From positions 124,001 through 188,000 of the forward strand of contig SFEX01000001.1 of NCBI GenBank assembly GCA_004557075.1: a DNA stretch of 64,000 bases, in the 5' to 3' direction. The position numbers were made by a program, and so were the translations under genes. Shown piece after piece: positions 1-7,688 of this stretch. The number at the start of each line of letters is the position of its first letter. Position 1 is the first letter of the stretch. This stretch comes from Clostridiales bacterium. GTDB taxonomy: Bacteria; Bacillota; Clostridia; Oscillospirales; Oscillospiraceae. The notes below the pieces were generated by a model. The model ran no database searches, was not told where the DNA came from, and saw only the letters and a program-made list of their open reading frames with translations.

Positions 1-1427
1 TAGGCAACCGGCAGGCCGAAAATGCCTATATTGCTCATGAGCATATCGGAATTATCGACTGATACACCCACCTTTGCGTCTATATCGGCTGCACTGTGGC
101 AATCAAGATTTTCTGCACTGACATACAAGAGCTTGCTGCCTTCGTCCAATTCATCCGCGCACTGCCGGATTATCTCGGTCTTTTTTTCCGAGTCACATTC
201 GTAATGAAGCTCCTGCGCGTTGATCGACCGGGCAAACCGCTCGCTTACTTCCCTGCCGTCCTCAGTAAGAAGAACGCTTTTGATATTGCCCATTGCCGCA
301 AAGTCGGATATGACGCTTTCTGCATAAGGGCTTACGTTTTCTTTAAAGCTAATACTTCCTGCATATTTACCGGCTACTGCCATATACAGCACATAGCCTT
401 TTTTAACACTGTCTGCCGGAATCGAAATACCCCTCGCCTCAAATAATTCCGGAGTGCCCAACACAACGCTCTGCCCGTTTAGCTTTATAGCCATGCCGCA
501 GCCAGGAATCTCACTGAAGCTGCTTATATACTCCGGCATTATATTTCCACCGTAGGCACCGACTATCGGCTCTGCTATCCTCTGTTTGGAGTTGTATGCA
601 GTGTATGCTGCAAGCTGTAAAAAGGTGTCGTTATCAAGGATTGGCGAGCTGAGCGACACAAGTCTCGGCGTTCCCTCGGTAAATACATTAGATTTATCGT
701 ATATCACCTCTGAGATTTTCCTCATGTCTTCAAAGGTTCTTGCGTCCTTTATAAACACTCCGTATTTAGCCGATAATGCAAGCCCCGACAGGGTACATAA
801 AGGCAGCGACACCAAAGCGGTTGCAGGGATCGAGGCCGCAATTAGCATACACCCTCTGCGGATGCTCATAACAAAAGTCATGTCGCTTATAAACGGAACG
901 ATAACTGCATAGAGCACCCCGACAAAAAACGCGGCTTTTGAAAACAAGTCAAAATACTGTATATATTTTTCTCTGATCGAGTTCTTTGACGCATCGGGGC
1001 GGTTGAGTATCGTGCGCAGGCTTGCCCGCCCGTCCGGGTCATTGTCAGGCAAGGCATTATACGCACTTCTTTTTGTCAGCTTTGAAGCATAGTCAAGAGC
1101 TGCACGGAAGACCTGATATACGATGAGAGCAACTATGGACTCTATATAGCAGCCCGCGCAAAAGCTGGCTATGACGACAATTAAAACAAGGAGAGCGCTG
1201 TTAAGGTAATCCTTCTTTCTTATATTCTCATATGCGGCCAGAGCAATGTCAAATCCGCAGATCAGAAGCGAAGCTATCAATATCAAGATAGATATAAATT
1301 GCGGCATGCTTACTGAATATGCGAGTATTAGCAGAAGAACAGAGACTGCGGCTCTTATAATCGTAAACAGATCGGGAAAAACGCTTTTTCCTTTTCTGCG
1401 TTCTGCGGCCTTAGTCTTTTGGGGCAT
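1..1427 (-). CDS. P-type (P1B-like) ATPase-related membrane protein lacking catalytic motifs, partial
   Basis: The frame starts at an ATG behind GGGAGGTG and runs off the left edge, giving 475 residues without a stop. Hydrophobic segments lie near residues 21-63, 77-112, 163-181 and 192-222. The order of segments and phrases such as VFIKDARTFEDM, IPGCGM and VVLGTPELF resembles heavy-metal P1B ATPases. The motifs needed for transport are altered. The CPC position reads IPA (200-202). DKTGT reads DKSNV (244-248), keeping the aspartate. The HP of the nucleotide domain is absent. GDGxND reads SAENLD. There are only about 50 residues where the actuator domain with TGE should be. I infer a catalytically dead P-type ATPase scaffold; its role is unknown. 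It lies 33 bases downstream of fba on the same strand, with no obvious terminator between. Confidence 0.72.
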   Translation of the reverse strand, partial: MPQKTKAAERRKGKSVFPDLFTIIRAAVSVLLLILAYSVSMPQFISILILIASLLICGFDIALAAYENIRKKDYLNSALLVLIVVIASFCAGCYIESIVALIVYQVFRAALDYASKLTKRSAYNALPDNDPDGRASLRTILNRPDASKNSIREKYIQYFDLFSKAAFFVGVLYAVIVPFISDMTFVMSIRRGCMLIAASIPATALVSLPLCTLSGLALSAKYGVFIKDARTFEDMRKISEVIYDKSNVFTEGTPRLVSLSSPILDNDTFLQLAAYTAYNSKQRIAEPIVGAYGGNIMPEYISSFSEIPGCGMAIKLNGQSVVLGTPELFEARGISIPADSVKKGYVLYMAVAGKYAGSISFKENVSPYAESVISDFAAMGNIKSVLLTEDGREVSERFARSINAQELHYECDSEKKTEIIRQCADELDEGSKLLYVSAENLDCHSAADIDAKVGVSVDNSDMLMSNIGIFGLPVA

Positions 1428-1460
1428 AACAACACCTCCCTGTTAAAAATCTATTTTTGC

Positions 1461-2396
1461 TCAGGCTTTCCCGTCGCAGCCGAGAACGTCGACCAGCTTA
1501 TGAGCCACCATATCTTTGATCGCGGCTCTTGCAGGTTTGAGATACTGGCGGGGATCGAAGTGCTCCGGATGCTCGTTGAAGTATTTGCGAATTGTCGCAG
1601 TCATAGCAAGGCGAAGGTCTGAATCAATGTTAATTTTGCATACCGCCATCGACGCCGCCTTGCGGAGCTGGTCTTCGGGAATGCCTATCGCGCCTGGCAT
1701 ATTTCCGCCATTCTCGTTTATGATCTTGACAAATTCCTGGGGGACCGATGAGGAGCCATGAAGCACTATCGGGAATCCCGGCAGACGGCGCGCAACATCC
1801 TCAAGTATGTCAAAACGAAGCTGGGGCTTTGTGCCGGGCTTAAACTTATATGCGCCATGAGAGGTGCCGATAGCAATTGCCAGAGAATCGCAGCCTGTAC
1901 GCTCCACAAACTCCTGAACATCCTCGGGGCGTGTATAAGACGAATCCTCAGCATTGACGCTGACCTCATCCTCAATACCCGCGAGCGTGCCGAGCTCGGC
2001 TTCCACAACTACTCCGTGGTCATGAGCATATTCCACGACCTGCTTAGTAAGCGCAATATTCTCCTCAAGCGACTTTGATGATGCGTCGATCATCACGGAA
2101 GTAAAGCCGCCGTCAATGCAGGACTTGCAGATATCAAAGCTGTCTCCGTGGTCAAGGTGCAGTGCAATGGGAAGTCCGGTCTCGATAACCGCTGCCTCAA
2201 CGAGCTTCATAAGATATGTGTGGTTTGCGTAGGCGCGGGCACCCTTTGAAACCTGAAGAATGAGCGGCGCGTTAAGCTCCGCGGCAGCCTCGGTGATGCC
2301 CTGAACGATTTCCATGTTGTTGACGTTGAATGCACCTACTGCATATCCGCCGTTATAGGCCTTCTGGAACATTTCCTTAGTTGTTACGAGTGGCAT
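1461..2396 (-). CDS. fba: Fructose-1,6-bisphosphate aldolase, class II
   Basis: This 311-residue protein should cleave fructose-1,6-bisphosphate to dihydroxyacetone phosphate and glyceraldehyde-3-phosphate in the cytosol. Class II (zinc) features are visible: LHLDHGD near residue 80 with the metal-binding histidine, VEAELG near 131, HGSSS near 213 and NIDSD near 256. Length is normal for the bacterial FbaA/Fba family. The start ATG has AGGAGG seven bases upstream. It is divergent from pfp, so two consecutive reactions of glycolysis share one control region. Confidence 0.96.
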   Translation of the reverse strand: MPLVTTKEMFQKAYNGGYAVGAFNVNNMEIVQGITEAAAELNAPLILQVSKGARAYANHTYLMKLVEAAVIETGLPIALHLDHGDSFDICKSCIDGGFTSVMIDASSKSLEENIALTKQVVEYAHDHGVVVEAELGTLAGIEDEVSVNAEDSSYTRPEDVQEFVERTGCDSLAIAIGTSHGAYKFKPGTKPQLRFDILEDVARRLPGFPIVLHGSSSVPQEFVKIINENGGNMPGAIGIPEDQLRKAASMAVCKINIDSDLRLAMTATIRKYFNEHPEHFDPRQYLKPARAAIKDMVAHKLVDVLGCDGKA

Positions 2397-2456
2397 TATA
2401 GATCCTCCTGTTAGAAAATAAATTAGTGAAATTGCCTAATAATCTATAATTTTATA

Positions 2457-2485
2457 TTTATTATAAACCCCAAACATGTTATAAT
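2457..2485 (+). promoter_or_regulatory. Promoter of pfp
   Basis: A TATAAT at 2480-2485 carries an extended TGn element directly upstream. The -35 position (2457-2462, TTTATT) is weak, which fits an extended -10 promoter. The start point would be near 2492, leaving a short leader with GGAGG at 2504-2508. Confidence 0.6.
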
Positions 2486-2488
2486 CAA
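2460..2488 (-). promoter_or_regulatory. Promoter of fba
   Basis: On the minus strand there is TTGATT (2488-2483), a 17-base spacer and a perfect TATAAT (2465-2460). The start point would be near 2453, about 57 bases before the fba ATG. The -35 box overlaps the -10 box of the opposite pfp promoter. Confidence 0.65.
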
Positions 2489-2516
2489 TAATCATTAGTA
2501 AATGGAGGCTTAAATT

Positions 2517-3803
2517 TTGGATAATTTTTTCGACTCACCTCTGACCGGCGCATGTATTTTTGGTCAGTCCGGCGGCCCTACGGCTGTTATAAACGCCAGC
2601 GCTTACGGCGTTATAAGAACTGCGCTCGATTCTAAGGTCATTACTAAGGTATATGGTGCTGCATACGGTATTCAGGGTGTACTTAATGACGAGCTATACG
2701 ATATGGACGAAGAGGAAGATTATGAGCTGAAGCTTCTGCTTAACACGCCATCATCGGAGCTTGGCTCATGCAGGTATAAAATGGCCGACCCGGAAGCTGA
2801 TGATACTGATTTTAAACGGATCCTTGAGATATTCAAGAAATATGATGTTCGGTACTTCTTCTATAACGGCGGCAACGACTCTATGGATACCTGCAATAAG
2901 ATAAGCAGGTATATGGAGAAAGTCGGATATGAGTGTCGCGTTATAGGTGTTCCAAAGACGATAGACAATGACCTTTTTGGAACCGACCATTGCCCGGGCT
3001 ATGGCAGTGCGGCAAAATTCATTGCGACTGCGTGCATGGAGATAGGCAAAGATACCGACGTTTACAACACCGATATGGTAACTGTTGTTGAGATCATGGG
3101 ACGTCATGCCGGATGGCTGACCGCCAGCGCCGCGCTTGCTACGGAATACGGCAACGGCTGCGGCCCCGATTTGATTTATCTTCCCGAGGTAACATTCGAT
3201 CTTGACAGGTTTACGGATGACGTCGTAAAAATAATGAAGCAGAAGAGGAATGTTCTGGTTGCTGTATCCGAGGGGCTTAGTTACGCTGACGGCTCTTTCG
3301 TTTCGGAGGCTACTACCTCCGGCACGGACGGCTTCGGCCATGCCCAGCTCGGTGGACTTGCCGTTAAGCTTGCAAATTATCTCAAGGAGCGCCTTAATCT
3401 CAAAAAGGTGCGCGGCATTGAGCTAAGCCTTTTGCAGAGAAGCGCGGCTCATATTGCTTCCGCTGTTGATCTCGACGAGGCTTTCACAGTCGGAAAGGTT
3501 GCCGTTGAGGCTGCAATTTCCGGCGAGACCGGAAAGATGGTAGCGCTTGAGCGGGATGATAATTCGAGCCTTTATTCATGCAAGCCCGTACTGCTCTCTC
3601 TAAACAGCGTTGCCAATTACGAAAAAAAGGTTCCTCGCGATTGGATCACCGAGGACGGTAACTATGTGACAAATGAATTTATCAATTATGTACTGCCACT
3701 TATTCAGGGCGAGCCCAAGATACCCCGCAGCAACTCCCTCCCCCGCTATGCGCGCTTAAAAAAGGTCAGGGCAACGGTCCCGAATGAAACGGTACTGATA
3801 TAA
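2517..3803 (+). CDS. pfp: Pyrophosphate-dependent 6-phosphofructokinase
   Basis: This 428-residue phosphofructokinase phosphorylates fructose-6-phosphate. The phosphate-donor motifs point to pyrophosphate rather than ATP: GGNDS (near residue 117), where ATP enzymes have GGDGS, and PKTIDND (near 146), where ATP enzymes have PGTIDND. Known work on the family ties these Asp and Lys residues to PPi use, which would make the step reversible. MGRHAGW (near 194) is the substrate-binding segment. The start is a TTG eight bases after GGAGG; no better start is present. The gene stands alone on the plus strand, divergent from fba, and ends at a strong hairpin. Confidence 0.9.
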   Translation: MDNFFDSPLTGACIFGQSGGPTAVINASAYGVIRTALDSKVITKVYGAAYGIQGVLNDELYDMDEEEDYELKLLLNTPSSELGSCRYKMADPEADDTDFKRILEIFKKYDVRYFFYNGGNDSMDTCNKISRYMEKVGYECRVIGVPKTIDNDLFGTDHCPGYGSAAKFIATACMEIGKDTDVYNTDMVTVVEIMGRHAGWLTASAALATEYGNGCGPDLIYLPEVTFDLDRFTDDVVKIMKQKRNVLVAVSEGLSYADGSFVSEATTSGTDGFGHAQLGGLAVKLANYLKERLNLKKVRGIELSLLQRSAAHIASAVDLDEAFTVGKVAVEAAISGETGKMVALERDDNSSLYSCKPVLLSLNSVANYEKKVPRDWITEDGNYVTNEFINYVLPLIQGEPKIPRSNSLPRYARLKKVRATVPNETVLI

Positions 3804-3822
3804 TAAAATACATACGAGAACC

Positions 3823-3875
3823 TTTCCGGCCGGAGCATCTGCAAAATACAGGTGCTCCGGCCGGATTTGCATTTC
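3823..3875 (+). terminator. Terminator after pfp
   Basis: A 12-bp perfect stem (3826-3837 with 3853-3864), extendable to 15 bp, is followed by a T-rich but interrupted tail (ATTTGCATTTC). Confidence 0.7.
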
Positions 3876-3876
3876 T

Positions 3877-3905
3877 TTCACTGATTCTCAATTCCTCCAT
3901 ATAAT
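3877..3905 (+). promoter_or_regulatory. Putative promoter of the cotJ genes
   Basis: CATATAAT at 3898-3905 resembles both a sigma-A -10 and the sigma-E -10 consensus CATACAAT. TTCACT lies 17 bases upstream at 3877-3882. The downstream genes are sigma-E-type spore coat genes in Bacillus, so sigma-E use is an inference. Confidence 0.4.
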
Positions 3906-3929
3906 GAATTACAAAGGAGGATTGCACAA

Positions 3930-4373
3930 GTGGATAGAAATAACAACTGCGGTTTCCAAAACGGCACACTGCCGTCCTGTGCGCCGTTGGCAATGGCCTA
4001 TGTTCCAATGCAGGAGAGTGTGAAACCTGTTTATAACCCTGCTGAAGCTCTCAGCAGAGGCACATTATTCCCGGGACTTGACCTCCCGTTTATGAATATG
4101 GTGAACACCGGCGACCTAACAGGAACTCCGCTGGGAGAGCTGATGGCACTTGACTTCGTTGCGCACGAGCTTGCTCTTTATCTTGATACGCATAGTGATG
4201 ACACTGAAGCCTTTGAAATTTATAAAAATATTCTCTCGCTCGCTAAGACCGCGCATGAGAAATATGTCAAACTCTATGGGCCGCTTACAAAGCAGGATCT
4301 ATTACAATCTCAGAGCTTTACATGGCTTAAAAATCCATGGCCATGGGATTATTGCGGAAAAATGGAGGGCTGA
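3930..4373 (+). CDS. cotJA-cotJB: Fused CotJA-CotJB spore coat protein
   Basis: The 147-residue product joins two families that are usually separate genes. Residues 18-54 match CotJA (LAMAYVPMQ, then YNPAEALSRGTLFPGLDLPF). Residues 70-147 match CotJB (MALDFVAHELALYLDTHSDD, then KNPWPWD at the end). In Bacillus, cotJA-JB-JC encode inner spore coat components made in the mother cell. Translation starts at GTG, nine bases after AAAGGAGG. At the junction there is GGGAGAG followed by an in-frame ATG (4143-4145), so a CotJB-only product is possible. The stop is two bases before the cotJC start. Confidence 0.88.
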   Translation: MDRNNNCGFQNGTLPSCAPLAMAYVPMQESVKPVYNPAEALSRGTLFPGLDLPFMNMVNTGDLTGTPLGELMALDFVAHELALYLDTHSDDTEAFEIYKNILSLAKTAHEKYVKLYGPLTKQDLLQSQSFTWLKNPWPWDYCGKMEG

Positions 4374-4375
4374 GA

Positions 4376-4969
4376 ATGTTTATTTATCAGAAAAAGCTTC
4401 AGTATCCTGTAAAGATTTCAAAGCCAAATCCCGCGCTTGCAAAGTTTATAATCAGCCAATATGGCGGTCCTGACGGCGAATTGGGAGCATCGCTGAGGTA
4501 TCTTAGTCAGAGATACAGCATGCCGTATCCTGAGCTCAAAGGGCTTCTCACCGATATCGGTACAGAAGAGCTTGGGCACCTTGAAATGGTTGCGGCAATA
4601 GTTCACCAGTTGACGCGAAAAATGACGCCTGAAGAAATTAAAAAGTCTGGGTTTGAAGCATATTTTGTTGATCATACTGCTGGAGTATATCCTCAGTTTG
4701 CTTCCGGAACACCGTGGACGGCTGCAACTATGCAGGTAAAGGGAGACGTTATAACCGATCTGAGCGAGAATATGGCGGCAGAGCAGAAAGCGCGAACCAC
4801 TTACGATAATATTCTTAGGCTATCCGATGACCCCGATGTGAACGACGTTATACGTTTCCTGCGCGAAAGGGAGATCGTGCACTATCAGCGCTTTGGTGAG
4901 GGACTTAGAAACGCAATAGAAAAAATGGATTCAAAGAACTTCTATACTGTTAACCCCGCATTTGACTGA
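4376..4969 (+). CDS. cotJC: Spore coat protein CotJC, manganese catalase family
   Basis: This 197-residue protein belongs to the manganese catalase family. Candidate dimanganese ligands are in place: E35 (GGPDGEL), E65 and H68 (EELGHLE), a glutamate in NMAAEQKA and a histidine in EREIVHYQ. The start is the ATG at 4376, behind GGAGGG inside the end of the upstream gene; a longer in-frame start at 4337 lacks a binding site and homologous sequence. It probably contributes peroxide protection or structure in the coat, as in other Clostridia. Confidence 0.92.
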   Translation: MFIYQKKLQYPVKISKPNPALAKFIISQYGGPDGELGASLRYLSQRYSMPYPELKGLLTDIGTEELGHLEMVAAIVHQLTRKMTPEEIKKSGFEAYFVDHTAGVYPQFASGTPWTAATMQVKGDVITDLSENMAAEQKARTTYDNILRLSDDPDVNDVIRFLREREIVHYQRFGEGLRNAIEKMDSKNFYTVNPAFD

Positions 4970-5005
4970 AAAAAGTATTCCTCGTGTACACGAGGAATAC
5001 TTTTT
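4970..5005. terminator. Bidirectional terminator between cotJC and ligA
   Basis: A 26-base perfect palindrome (4975-5000) is flanked by A5 on the left and T5 on the right. It can therefore terminate the cotJ transcript on the plus strand and the ligA transcript on the minus strand. Confidence 0.9.
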
Positions 5006-5011
5006 GTTATA

Positions 5012-6988
5012 TCACTTTATCATTTCTTCAAAATCGTCCTCGCTTATTACTCTTATCCCGAGTTCAGTCGCTTTTTTCAGCTTACTTCCGGCGTTTTCAC
5101 CCGCAAGGACAATAGTTGTTTTCTTTGACACGGACGATGAGGTTTTCCCGCCAAAGCTCTCGATTATACTTGCAGCCTCATCGCGCTTATATCTGCTCAG
5201 CTCACCTGTCAGGACAAATGTCATACCTGCGAATCTCGTGTCTTTTATCGTTTCGTTGCTTTCAAATGAAACCCCTGCCTGACGCAAAAGCTCAATTTGA
5301 TGCCGCGATTGCGGCAGCTCAAACCACTCTTTTATAAAGCCTGCGGTTATCGCACCTATATCCGGTACTGACATAAGCTCGTCCTCGCTCGCCTCCATCA
5401 GCTTATCGAGAGAGCCAAAGCTTGATGCTAAGTTCTTCGCTGCTTTCTGCCCTACCTGACGTATTCCGAAAGCGCATATGAGACTTGCAAGGCCCTTTTC
5501 TTTGCTTTTGTTGATTGAATTTATAAGGTTTTCAGCAGACTTATTGCCCATGCGCTCAAGTGCGGCAACAGATTCTTTGTCAAGGTAGTATAATTCAGCT
5601 GGACTGTTCACAAGACCACTGTTTATGAGAGACTCACAAACAGAAATACCAAGGCCGTCAATGTCCATTGTCTCCTTGGAGGCAAAATGCGCAAGATTGC
5701 GCAGCCTCTGCGCGGGACATTCGGGGCTTGTGCAGCGCAGTGCCGCGCCGTCAACGTCCCTTACTACCGGTGCCCCGCATTCAGGACAAAACTCCGGCAT
5801 CTTGTACGGAACCGTATTATCAGGACGCTTTTTAACATTCACCGACAGTACTTCGGGTATTATCTCCCCCGCTTTCTGAACTAAGACCGTGTCCCCTATT
5901 CTTATACCGAGCTTGTCTATATTGTCCTGATTGTGAAGAGTTGCGTTTGTAACCGTAGTTCCGGCAAGTCTGACGGGTTCGATAACCGCCTTGGGCGTCA
6001 GAACGCCCGTCCTTCCCACCTGAACGACTATATCTACGACTTTGCTCTCCTTTTTCTCGGGCGGATATTTGTACGCTACCGCCCAGCGCGGGAATTTTGA
6101 AGTGCTACCAAGATAGTCGCGCTGCGAAAGTGAGTTAATTTTTATAACTGCACCGTCTATATCATAGGCAAAATCATCTCTGTTTTCGCCAATCCAGTCT
6201 ATGCGCTCGCAGCAGCCGTCTATAGTGTCGTAGAGCATATACGGGACGACCGGGAACCCCATATGCTTCAGTGCGTCAAGTGTATCGGAGTGTGTCTCAA
6301 ACTGCTCACCGCTTGTAAACTGCATATTAAAGCACACAATATCGAGCTTTCTGGAAGCCGCGATCTTCGGGTCAAGCTGGCGTATAGAGCCGGCTGCCGC
6401 GTTTCTTGGATTCGCAAGTAATGCCTCTCCGTTTATTTCGCGGATTGAATTAAGCTCGCTGAACACAGATTTTGACATATAGACCTCGCCGCGGACGATA
6501 AGCCGTTCCGGCGCGTCTATAAGCCGCAGCGGCAGGCTTCTTACAGTGCGCAGATTCTCTGTTACATCCTCGCCTACAGTGCCGTTGCCGCGCGTTGCGC
6601 CTCTGACGAAAACGCCGTTTTCATATTCAAGGGACATGGAAAGTCCGTCGATTTTTGGCTCGACGCAGTAAGCGTGCGCATCGCTAAGCTGACTGTCCAT
6701 GCGCTCGCCAAAGGCTCTGAGCTCATCATAGGAGAAAACGTCGCTGAGACTCTCAAGCGGCACCTGATGCTGCACCTGCGTAAACTGCGACAGAGCCGCA
6801 CCGCCTACCCTCTGAGTCGGAGAATTGGGCGTGATAAGCTCAGGGTGCTCTTCCTCGAGCTTAATAAGCTGCTGCATAAGCATATCATATTCATAATCGG
6901 AGATCACCGGCGCATCGTCAACATAATAAAGCTTGTTATGATACTCAAGCTCTCTGCGCAGGCGGTCTATTTCTTTTGCAACATCCAT
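5012..6988 (-). CDS. ligA: NAD-dependent DNA ligase
   Basis: The 658-residue protein seals nicks in DNA using NAD. Domains run in the expected order: Ia domain (EYHNKLYYVDD), adenylation domain with the nucleophile lysine in EPKIDG (near residue 110), OB fold, a four-cysteine zinc finger (CPEC...CTSPEC, about 398-421), helix-hairpin-helix repeats and a C-terminal BRCT domain (about 585-658). Length is typical. It starts three bases after the yunB stop and ends at the bidirectional terminator. Confidence 0.98.
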   Translation of the reverse strand: MDVAKEIDRLRRELEYHNKLYYVDDAPVISDYEYDMLMQQLIKLEEEHPELITPNSPTQRVGGAALSQFTQVQHQVPLESLSDVFSYDELRAFGERMDSQLSDAHAYCVEPKIDGLSMSLEYENGVFVRGATRGNGTVGEDVTENLRTVRSLPLRLIDAPERLIVRGEVYMSKSVFSELNSIREINGEALLANPRNAAAGSIRQLDPKIAASRKLDIVCFNMQFTSGEQFETHSDTLDALKHMGFPVVPYMLYDTIDGCCERIDWIGENRDDFAYDIDGAVIKINSLSQRDYLGSTSKFPRWAVAYKYPPEKKESKVVDIVVQVGRTGVLTPKAVIEPVRLAGTTVTNATLHNQDNIDKLGIRIGDTVLVQKAGEIIPEVLSVNVKKRPDNTVPYKMPEFCPECGAPVVRDVDGAALRCTSPECPAQRLRNLAHFASKETMDIDGLGISVCESLINSGLVNSPAELYYLDKESVAALERMGNKSAENLINSINKSKEKGLASLICAFGIRQVGQKAAKNLASSFGSLDKLMEASEDELMSVPDIGAITAGFIKEWFELPQSRHQIELLRQAGVSFESNETIKDTRFAGMTFVLTGELSRYKRDEAASIIESFGGKTSSSVSKKTTIVLAGENAGSKLKKATELGIRVISEDDFEEMIK

Positions 6989-6991
6989 GTC

Positions 6992-7657
6992 TTAACTCTC
7001 CATATTTAAGTATGTATCCGGTACTTTCCCGACAACTACCGTATCGGCAACAATTACCTCCGTAACGGTGGTAGCGCTTTCTGTGCCCCACGGAACGAGA
7101 ATGTCTATATCTATCGTGACTTCTAATACAAGCTGATATTTTGCCTGGTTTATCCCGCAGGAAACTACCTCATTCCGAAAATCTACCCGCGATGAGGTGA
7201 GCATGATTATATCAACCTTGACGTCAGGTCCCTTGTTCAAAAGCAGATTTAAGCCGCTCAGGTTTCCTGCCGGTATATTAATTTCAATGACGCCGTTATC
7301 CGTTGATTCAATAACGGAGTTGAGTATTTCGGTTGAGAGCGTGTTTATATGCGCCATATCGCTTGATATCGCAGTAACATTGCCATCCGCGTCCTTTTCA
7401 AGCGTGATGAAATAGTCGAAGCCGTACACGCCCCGACCTATGACCTCGTTTATCGAATCATTAACGGCTTTGGTAACTATGTCGGTCGCGTCCGAAACTG
7501 CCATCTGTGTCGTCAGATTGCCAAGAAACCAGCTTATTGCGGCAACAAGGCAAAGAATCATGAGCGGGAACAGCAGTCCAAGCTTAGAGCGGCGTTTATG
7601 TCTGCCTTTATCTTCAGAATGCACATAATTAGGCTTCCTGCGCCGGCGATAATACAT
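6992..7657 (-). CDS. yunB: Sporulation protein YunB
   Basis: This 221-residue protein has a basic, cytosolic N-terminus (about 27 residues rich in Arg and Lys), one transmembrane segment (about 28-45) and an extracytoplasmic domain. The domain ends in the VVVGKVPDTYLN segment that marks YunB. In Bacillus subtilis yunB is a mother-cell sporulation gene; the molecular function is not known. The start follows GGGGTGG by four bases. It is cotranscribed with ligA by its position; whether that has a purpose is not evident. Confidence 0.88.
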   Translation of the reverse strand: MYYRRRRKPNYVHSEDKGRHKRRSKLGLLFPLMILCLVAAISWFLGNLTTQMAVSDATDIVTKAVNDSINEVIGRGVYGFDYFITLEKDADGNVTAISSDMAHINTLSTEILNSVIESTDNGVIEINIPAGNLSGLNLLLNKGPDVKVDIIMLTSSRVDFRNEVVSCGINQAKYQLVLEVTIDIDILVPWGTESATTVTEVIVADTVVVGKVPDTYLNMES

Positions 7658-7688
7658 GAGACCACCCCATGTTATTATATGCCGCTTT

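Noticed and set aside
3898..3905. Firm sigma-E promoter for cotJ.
   Set aside because: The -10 fits sigma-E with one mismatch but also fits sigma-A, and the -35 is not decisive; kept as a low-confidence promoter only.
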